From CAVVIO01 sp963748095 (GTDB taxonomy: Bacteria; Bacteroidota; Bacteroidia; Bacteroidales; UBA10428): 64,000 nucleotides of DNA. Of this stretch, positions 57,634 through 64,000 are shown in pieces. Where the stretch lies: NCBI GenBank assembly GCA_963748095.1, contig CAVVIO010000033.1:37434-101433 (forward strand), written 5' to 3'. The position numbers and the translations under genes are program-made. The notes under the pieces are model-generated. The model ran no database searches. It had not been told where the DNA came from and saw only the letters and a list, made by a program, of their open reading frames with translations. The first letter of the stretch is position 1; every line of letters starts with the position of its first letter.

Positions 57634-59199
57634 TTATTTTGGTTCAAATTGAATATAGTCCCAAAGAAACCTTCCCGGAATCAGGGACTCAATTTTCACA
57701 GTATGTTTTTCATATTTCTGAAAGGCAACAGTTCCGAGCTCGGTTGCTAAAAACGGCGCAGCTGCCGTTCCACCTGATGTCAGGTCTATAAGACCTCCGA
57801 TTTTAATACCATCTATATAAACTTCTATCAGGGCATTTTCACTGTTGAATGCTCCGGCTTGCAGGTAAACCGTGTAACTTCCCTGCACTATTTTCGGAAC
57901 TGTATAAGAAATGGAAAAGTCTCCGTCAATCAAAAGGTAATCATTACTCCACGCATTACTGGTTCCTTCAGCTTCCTGTACAAAGTATAAATCTGCACCT
58001 GAATATTTAATGGTTTTCAATGTCGAAGAATCTTCGATGAGATACGAATTTGGTATTGTCCGGAATTCATCGAAAGCCTGTACTTCTGAAAACTGATATG
58101 TTTGTGTGGCTTTTGAAGGAGGCACCTGTTGCAATACACGGTTAATAAAATGGATTACCCCGCTTTGCGTACTCACATTACTTTCATCGTATTTAAAAAG
58201 GATGTAATCAATAAAAGTAGAATCCGTACCATTTACAAGGGTATCAAATGTTTGTTTTCCCTTATTAATGTATATGTCAAGACTATTACCGTTTATATTA
58301 AGTGGGATATCCGAATAAGTGGCGTAATTTGTAGCGACATCGGAAAAATTATCCAGGTAGTAATTTCCATCCAGCATATGATATCCAACGAAGTTATATA
58401 ACGGATTTAAAGGGTTGGTAAAGTCATGATTATCCGGACTTACCATTGCTATCAGGTCGTTAATATTGTTTATTTTATTTTTCTTAAAGATTGAATCGGC
58501 TTCCATCAGCATAGTGATCGGACTGGAGGTATTATTTTTATCCTTCAGGTTAAAATTGATCACATTTTTGAAACCGGTGGTATCAACAGCAGCCTTAAAA
58601 ATAGAATACGCCGGGTGACTTGCAAGCCAGTCATAGCTGGAATAGGTGATGGGTACTAAAGCTTTGCTGATCAGATGGATCATCCCATTTGACATCTCAA
58701 TATTTGGATGAATTACCGGAGCCTGATTGTTAATGATATAATAGGAAGTGTCGGGTTGAACAACAAATCCCACTGTTAATAAATCCTCGGATAACGTATA
58801 AGCCGGCAAAGCGCCGAAAGGAAAATCGTCGGAAACAATGCTCTTGTTGACAATATGATATTTTGCAAATTCGGCAGCATACCGGGCATCATTCAGCAGG
58901 TCATCCAGGGAATTGAACTGATCATTTTCATTTATGAATTCATCTATAGCATTGTTGTCGGGTAAAAACAGTGTATATCCCAATCCATGGGGATTATAGG
59001 CACTTAGTGTTTTATCCAGGCCGCTTTTTTGCAATATTTCCCGAAAATCGGAGTATGTCGAATCATGGTTAACAATGTAATCATTGATTGTCAACGGATT
59101 TGCATCCTTAAATTCAACCGTTACAGGTTCTTTTTTTACGCACGATTGACTTAAAACGGTAAAGATCAGCAGGATCGATATGATTGTATAATTTTTCAT
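57634..59199 (-). CDS. Fasciclin-domain lipoprotein fas1 (right copy), intact
   Basis: A 521-residue lipoprotein, the intact version of the frameshifted left fas1. Signal and lipobox MKNYTIISILLIFTVLSQSC; two FAS1-like domains (about 50-170 and 175-345) and a C-terminal carbohydrate-binding-like beta-sandwich (about 360-521). Its ATG overlaps the susD stop (ATGA). Predicted to sit on the outer-membrane surface next to SusD and bind glycan; this is inferred from operon position and domain look. Confidence 0.88.
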   Translation of the reverse strand: MKNYTIISILLIFTVLSQSCVKKEPVTVEFKDANPLTINDYIVNHDSTYSDFREILQKSGLDKTLSAYNPHGLGYTLFLPDNNAIDEFINENDQFNSLDDLLNDARYAAEFAKYHIVNKSIVSDDFPFGALPAYTLSEDLLTVGFVVQPDTSYYIINNQAPVIHPNIEMSNGMIHLISKALVPITYSSYDWLASHPAYSIFKAAVDTTGFKNVINFNLKDKNNTSSPITMLMEADSIFKKNKINNINDLIAMVSPDNHDFTNPLNPLYNFVGYHMLDGNYYLDNFSDVATNYATYSDIPLNINGNSLDIYINKGKQTFDTLVNGTDSTFIDYILFKYDESNVSTQSGVIHFINRVLQQVPPSKATQTYQFSEVQAFDEFRTIPNSYLIEDSSTLKTIKYSGADLYFVQEAEGTSNAWSNDYLLIDGDFSISYTVPKIVQGSYTVYLQAGAFNSENALIEVYIDGIKIGGLIDLTSGGTAAAPFLATELGTVAFQKYEKHTVKIESLIPGRFLWDYIQFEPK

Positions 59200-60692
59200 T
59201 TGCTCAGGTTATTATAATAAGGATTTTGAACCAGATTTTTATTACGTTCCAGTTCCGATTTTGCTATGGGTAAATACCAGCCCAGCGGATTAGTAAGCTT
59301 GGTGGCCAGTATCCTTTTTTGAGTAGAAGGGACATTTGCAACTATTTTGCTGATGAGTGTACTTTTCCGGCTATAATCATTTCTTCTTCCTAACCGGAGC
59401 AGGTCGAACCACCGTTTCCCTTCGAAAGCCAGTTCATGAGCGCGCTCATTCATAATAGCGTCTTCGTAAGCCACTTTTGAATCGGTTAAGGAAAGGGGAA
59501 CCACATCAGCTCTGTCCCGGATGCGGTTAATAATGTCGAGCGCTTCGGAATACCTGCCCAACTGAGACAATGCTTCCGCTTTCATAAGTAATACACCGGC
59601 ATACCTGTATACGATCCAGTTGCAACTGTTTTGGTAGATTCCCGAACGAGCCGTTTGTCCATCAGTGGTCAGTCCCACATATTTCCAGATCATATAAGAC
59701 CCTTTCGAGATTTTGGCAATAGAAGCATCTTCACCCCTGTAAAGTTCAGGATTATTAGCGGTATATTCCCTGGCGAACATATGGTTTGCCACTTCACTTG
59801 GAAGGTAAGAGGGTGGATTGTTAATATCATTCCTGGTTAAACCGAACATATTGTTTTTCTGATTAAGGGCATCGCTGAACTGAAATTCAAAGATGCTTTC
59901 ATCGGAATTGCCGGGAAAGAACAATTCGAACCACCTGGCACTTGGCAGGAGGATATATTTATTGGATCTTTCAATATTTTCAACACGCTGAATACAGGTA
60001 GTGTAATCAAACCGCCAGAGTGCTATATCGGCAATTAAGGCATCGATAGATGCTTTTGTTGCCCTTCCTTTATTTTCGGCTAATGTCAGGTACCCGTCTA
60101 CAGTTGCATATTGGTAAATGGAATCCAGATCCTGTGTTACATGATCAAGAATGATATTACCATCCGTTTTTGGCAGATACAATTGTGCATCGTCGGTTTC
60201 TGTTGGGTCGGTAACATACGGAACATCTTTAAAAATCCTGACCAGGTAGAAATAAGCAAGGCCACGTAAAAAATAAGCTTCTGATAAAAAACCTTTTAAC
60301 TGATAATCTGTAAATGTATTGTCTATTTTTTTTACTTCGGGGGCATTCAAAATTACCTCGTTGCAATATTCTATCACACTATAAAATCCTGACCAGCTGC
60401 ACAAGGAATTGTCCGGGTATATAATTCCGTCCATTATTTTTTTATCATCACCACCCAGGTATATACCTCCCGTAACCATATCCGCACGGATTTCACCATA
60501 TTTAAAAAGTGATCCGTCCATTCCCCTGAAGGAATTGTAAGCTCCCATGAGGACTGATTTCACATCTTCCTTTGTTTTCCAGAATTCTTGTTTTGTCAAA
60601 CCCTGCTCAGGTTGAATATCCATCCACTTGGTGCACGACACCTGAAAAAACAGGACGGACAGAATCAAGATGGCTTTCAGTTTTATTTTCAT
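59196..60692 (-). CDS. SusD-like outer-membrane lipoprotein (right copy)
   Basis: 498 residues from the ATG at 60692 (preceded in frame by a GTG codon that may also serve). Nearly identical to the left copy; changes seen include SVLFF for FVLFF, VKSVL for VKTVL, TDPTETDD for TKPTETDD and NERAHELA for NERALELA. Lipobox FFQVSCTKW, SusD helices and C-terminal domain complete. It would be functional if its transporter partner were intact. Confidence 0.95.
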   Translation of the reverse strand: MKIKLKAILILSVLFFQVSCTKWMDIQPEQGLTKQEFWKTKEDVKSVLMGAYNSFRGMDGSLFKYGEIRADMVTGGIYLGGDDKKIMDGIIYPDNSLCSWSGFYSVIEYCNEVILNAPEVKKIDNTFTDYQLKGFLSEAYFLRGLAYFYLVRIFKDVPYVTDPTETDDAQLYLPKTDGNIILDHVTQDLDSIYQYATVDGYLTLAENKGRATKASIDALIADIALWRFDYTTCIQRVENIERSNKYILLPSARWFELFFPGNSDESIFEFQFSDALNQKNNMFGLTRNDINNPPSYLPSEVANHMFAREYTANNPELYRGEDASIAKISKGSYMIWKYVGLTTDGQTARSGIYQNSCNWIVYRYAGVLLMKAEALSQLGRYSEALDIINRIRDRADVVPLSLTDSKVAYEDAIMNERAHELAFEGKRWFDLLRLGRRNDYSRKSTLISKIVANVPSTQKRILATKLTNPLGWYLPIAKSELERNKNLVQNPYYNNLSK

Positions 60693-60710
60693 CACTAAAT
60701 TTTTAATCGA

Positions 60711-63700
60711 TTATAATCCTACTGATACACTAAATGTTAAAACCCGTGGAGGCGGGGTCCTGGCATTGTCCACACCAATCCAGAAAGGATCGGATGCATC
60801 CTGGCTAATTTCAGGATCCTGGCCGGAATACTGCGTTAATGTGAACAATTTTCTGGCGCTGACAGAAAAGGCCATGTTTCTTACATGAAGTTTCTTACAA
60901 AACTTTTCATTTAAATTATATCCCAGTTTTATATAATTCAACCTGATAAAATCCCCTCTTTCCACGTAACGGTCGGAACCCAGGTTGTTGGCCGGATTAT
61001 TCATTGCTGCACGGGGTAACATCCCGGGATCATTTTGTCCTTCTACCCGCCACCTGCTTAAAACAGCCTTACTTTGGTTGTCACGCCCGTTCATTCCCTC
61101 TGTTTGAAGAGCTATATTATTTATAATATCAAATCCAAGCCGGTAATATAAATTCACAGACAGATCGAAATTCTTATAACTCAATACACTTCCGAATCCG
61201 CCGATTAAGCTTGGATTGGAATCGCCAATATAAACCACATCGTTCAGGTCAATTTTTCCGTCGTGATTAACATCCCTGTATTTAGCATCTCCGCCTTTAA
61301 AAGTATAGGTTCCCATATAGGTCATCGGTATGGAATTTCCCTCCGCATCGCGTAAAATAGTTCCCTGTGCATCCCTGGCCACTGCATCGGCATTGGAGGA
61401 ATAAACGCCTAGGTACTGAAAGCCGAAGAAAGATCCGATGGGTTTACCTACAATAACTTTTTTAGGATATTCCCCGTTTCCGATGGAAGTGGATTTTTCA
61501 GTATTGAAATTATCCGGTAATTTTGTGAAAGAATTTATATTACGGGAAGTATTGAAATTGAGCGACCATGTCCATTTTTCCGAACGAATGATCTTACCGT
61601 CCATCATCAATTCCCAGCCGTAGTTTTCAAGTTGGCCGCCGTTTAATAGCTTTTAACTGGTTAAAACCTGAGGAAGTAGGAATATCATAATTGGTGAATA
61701 ACAGGTCATTTGTCAGTTTGTTATAGTAATCCGTTACAATGGATAACCTGTCTTTAAACAGATTCAATTCGAGCCCGAAATCATACGAAGTTACCGATTC
61801 CCAACGCAGGTTGTTTAACTGGATCTGTTGAGGTACAATTGACGAATTATACAGATAGGCTGTACTTGAATTATATATTGAAAAACGGGCATATGGATCT
61901 GACGGTTGTCTTCCGGCAACACCCCAGCTGGCTTTCAGTTTACTTTCACCAAGCCATTTAAACCGTTGCATGAAAGGTTCGCTGGAAAAACGCCATGCAG
62001 CTGCCACACCTTTAAAAAGTCCCCATCGGTAATTCGAACCGAAGCCCGAAAAAGCATCTGCTCTTATATTGGTCTGGAGCATGTAACGGTCCTTGTATTT
62101 ATAATTTAAATTGATTAATCCGCTTATGGTCCGGGTATTATGAAGATCAATTACTTATATAGTTTATTTGTGCAGTTGTTGCCGGATCCTGAATATCCGT
62201 ACTTGCAATTTTATTACTCTGTATATTGAACCCTTCCGAACTTGATTGATCGGTAATCCAGGAAGCTGCTCCCGTCAGATCATGATTTTTGTTTTTAATC
62301 GGGGAATCAAAAGATACAGTCGATTCGGTTCGTATTTTTGTATTATTGCTATTATCTTCCTCTGCTTTATTCACGGTCCAGGCTAACCAGTCGGTTCCCA
62401 GGGCATTATAGGGAATATAGGAGTTATATTTTCTTCCCTGGTATTGAAATGTAACAGTTTCCCGGAAGGTCAGCCAGTCTAATAAATTATATCTCAGCCG
62501 GAAGGTATTTTCAAGAATATTATATACGTTGATTGCTTTTACCTAATTTGGCTACTGCCACCGGGTTAAAGTAAGTACCGCCACCTCCCTGGTAACTGTT
62601 GATAGGTGTAAAATATTCACCGGTTGGATTTCCGTAAGCATCATATTCCCAGATACTCATGTTCGGAGCTTTTATGTAGGCCATTGACCTGACATTCCAA
62701 TAACTGTTTGGGTCACCATAATCACCATATCCTTTATACACCTGATAATTACCATCAATAGAATTATTGGTATAATTGAAATTAATACCAAATACCAGTT
62801 TTCTTGAAAGGTAATAATCCAGGTTCATACGTGTTGAAAATCTTCTTGACCCGGTATTAATAGTAGTACCAACATCGTTTACATAATCGAAAGATGTATA
62901 ATACCTGGTTTTTTCTCCTCCTCCTGAAAATTTTAAATAGTGGTCATTGGTATAACCTATCTGGGTTACGGCTTTAACCCAATCTGTATTTGCCGAATAA
63001 TTATAAAACCCGGCATAATCTTTATCGTAGGCTATTTCTGGTGGAATATTAAAAACTCCATCGCTGTTGTGCCATTCCTCGAGCTGAAGCATGATGTATT
63101 CATTACCGTTAAGCATGGGGATAGAAGGTGGCTGGAAGTTCACACTACCTTTGTATTGATAATCAAACTGCACTTTTCCGAGACGTCCTTTATAGGTCTC
63201 AATCAGCAACACTCCGTCGGCACCCTGTGACCCGTAAATAGCCGTAGATGCAGCATCTTTCAATACAGTAATGGATTTAATATCCTGAAGCGCGATATTG
63301 ATCATATTACTGATATCCTGGGCGTTGGAACCAGCCAGATTTGTATTGTACTTCACTTAAATTGCGGTACCCCATCAATAACTATCAGTGGTTGACTATT
63401 TCCAATTCCACTCAATCCCCTGATCACAATCTGCGATCCTGATCCCGGATCACCGGAAGCGCTGACAATATCCAAACCGGCAACTTTTCCCTGCAAGGCA
63501 TCTGCAGCAGAGCTAACACCGGCATCCTTCATTTCAGCCAGATTAATGGTAGTTGTTGATGAAGCAACATCGCGTTCATCAATATTGGTAAGATTGGTAT
63601 TCGATTTTGCCTTTGCAGTGACCGTTACAGCGTTAATCAAATTATTGGAAGCCTCTATTTTAATGGACATGGGACTAGTAAAATTCGGTGTAATTTCTTT

Positions 63701-63958
63701 TGTCTGATAACCAATCACACTGATTTTAACAATGTCGGACGGATCTTTCATATTCAGAACAAAGTCTCCGTTTATATTGGATGTGGTCCCGTTTATAACC
63801 CTGTTATCTTTGTCATACTCAATAATATTTGCACCAATAATGGTTGTATTGTCGTCTTTATCAATAATCCTTCCTCTTACTATATATTGTTGTGCATTTA
63901 CACGTAATGAATTTAATGCAATCAGCAACAGGACTAAGACTTTATAGATATTTTTCAT
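60711..63958 (-). pseudogene. SusC-like TonB-dependent transporter (right copy), several frameshifts
   Basis: Right-arm susC1 starting at ATG 63958. Open pieces: 63353-63958 (signal, regulatory-like domain, plug to IVIDGVPQFK), 62520-63356, a short piece around 62147-62374, 61627-62082, and 60711-61610 (barrel end RVLTFSVSVGL). Breaks versus the left copy: about ten bases missing near 63350, one extra base near 62524, a changed stretch at 62130-62160, and one extra base near 61648. The left copy is broken at different sites, so a composite of both arms gives a full SusC of about 1080 residues. Confidence 0.82.
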
Positions 63959-64000
63959 CTTTTTATTTAAATTTTCAATTCAGATGCAATTAGTATCAGT

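Larger units (their letters stand above)
55378..64000 (-). repeat. Right arm of the giant inverted repeat
   Basis: 8,623 bases, reverse complement of 46715-55338 with scattered substitutions and small indels. It runs off the window end. Gene order on the minus strand is susC1-susD-fas1-fas2-'susC2, converging on the left-arm operon. Confidence 0.9.

Noticed and set aside
1..64000. tRNA, rRNA, riboswitch and CRISPR features
   Set aside because: No tRNA-like GGTTCAAATCC arm in a suitable context, no rRNA-like stretch and no regularly spaced short repeats were seen.

Overview
The window reads as chromosome of an anaerobic, polysaccharide-degrading member of the Bacteroidota, most likely Bacteroidales/Marinilabiliales-like. 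Supporting this are the gliding-type ABC genes gldF-gldG beside dnaN, SusC/SusD pairs, a giant hybrid two-component regulator with an AraC output domain, type IX secretion C-terminal domains, ferredoxin-dependent 2-oxoacid oxidoreductase genes, AT-rich intergenic DNA and TAnnTTTG-like promoter boxes. No tRNA, rRNA, CRISPR array, transposase or recombinase gene was recognised.

Layout. 0-6 kb: the 3' part of an HD-domain phosphohydrolase gene, a zinc alcohol dehydrogenase, and a PAS-rich sensor kinase whose receiver domain lies in another frame. The kinase is flanked by two copies of a ~100 bp intergenic repeat. 6-12.6 kb (minus strand): FAH-family hydrolase, DEDDh exonuclease, DNA clamp dnaN, a DUF4340-like protein, gldG and gldF. 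12.7-14.5 kb (plus): a PagL-like outer-membrane lipid A deacylase candidate and a GIN-domain lipoprotein. 14.5-17.9 kb (minus): a tight operon surE - small membrane protein - lpxB - SpoIID-domain protein. 18-19 kb: an orphan periplasmic sugar-binding protein. 19.6-27.7 kb (minus): an amino-acid fermentation cluster (ADP-forming acyl-CoA synthetase, ACT protein, phenylacetate-CoA ligase, aminotransferase, ferredoxin and three 2-oxoacid:ferredoxin oxidoreductase subunits). Together these could turn amino acids into aryl- or branched-chain acids with ATP and reduced ferredoxin.

28-64 kb is a glycan utilisation region. On the minus strand lie a GH26/beta-helix giant, two GH5 enzymes and a broken lamin-tail/T9SS surface protein. 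On the plus strand lie the hybrid two-component regulator, a broken fasciclin lipoprotein gene, and susC-susD-fasciclin-fasciclin-'susC2. The enzymes point to beta-mannan or (gluco)mannan/cellulosic material; the substrate is inferred.

The outstanding structure is an inverted repeat of about 8.6 kb per arm (46715-55338 and 55378-64000, continuing past the window end) with a 39-base spacer. It duplicates susC-susD-fas-fas-'susC2 head to head, and both susC2 copies are cut at a 12-base inverted repeat containing the palindrome TTCCCGGGAA. The arms are not identical: divergence is concentrated in the C-terminal half of the second fasciclin protein, and each arm has its own frameshifts. It may be a real foldback duplication of a PUL or a strain-chimeric assembly foldback. 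Several otherwise conserved genes elsewhere in the window carry single-base frameshifts, some in homopolymers, so residual sequencing indels must be considered throughout.
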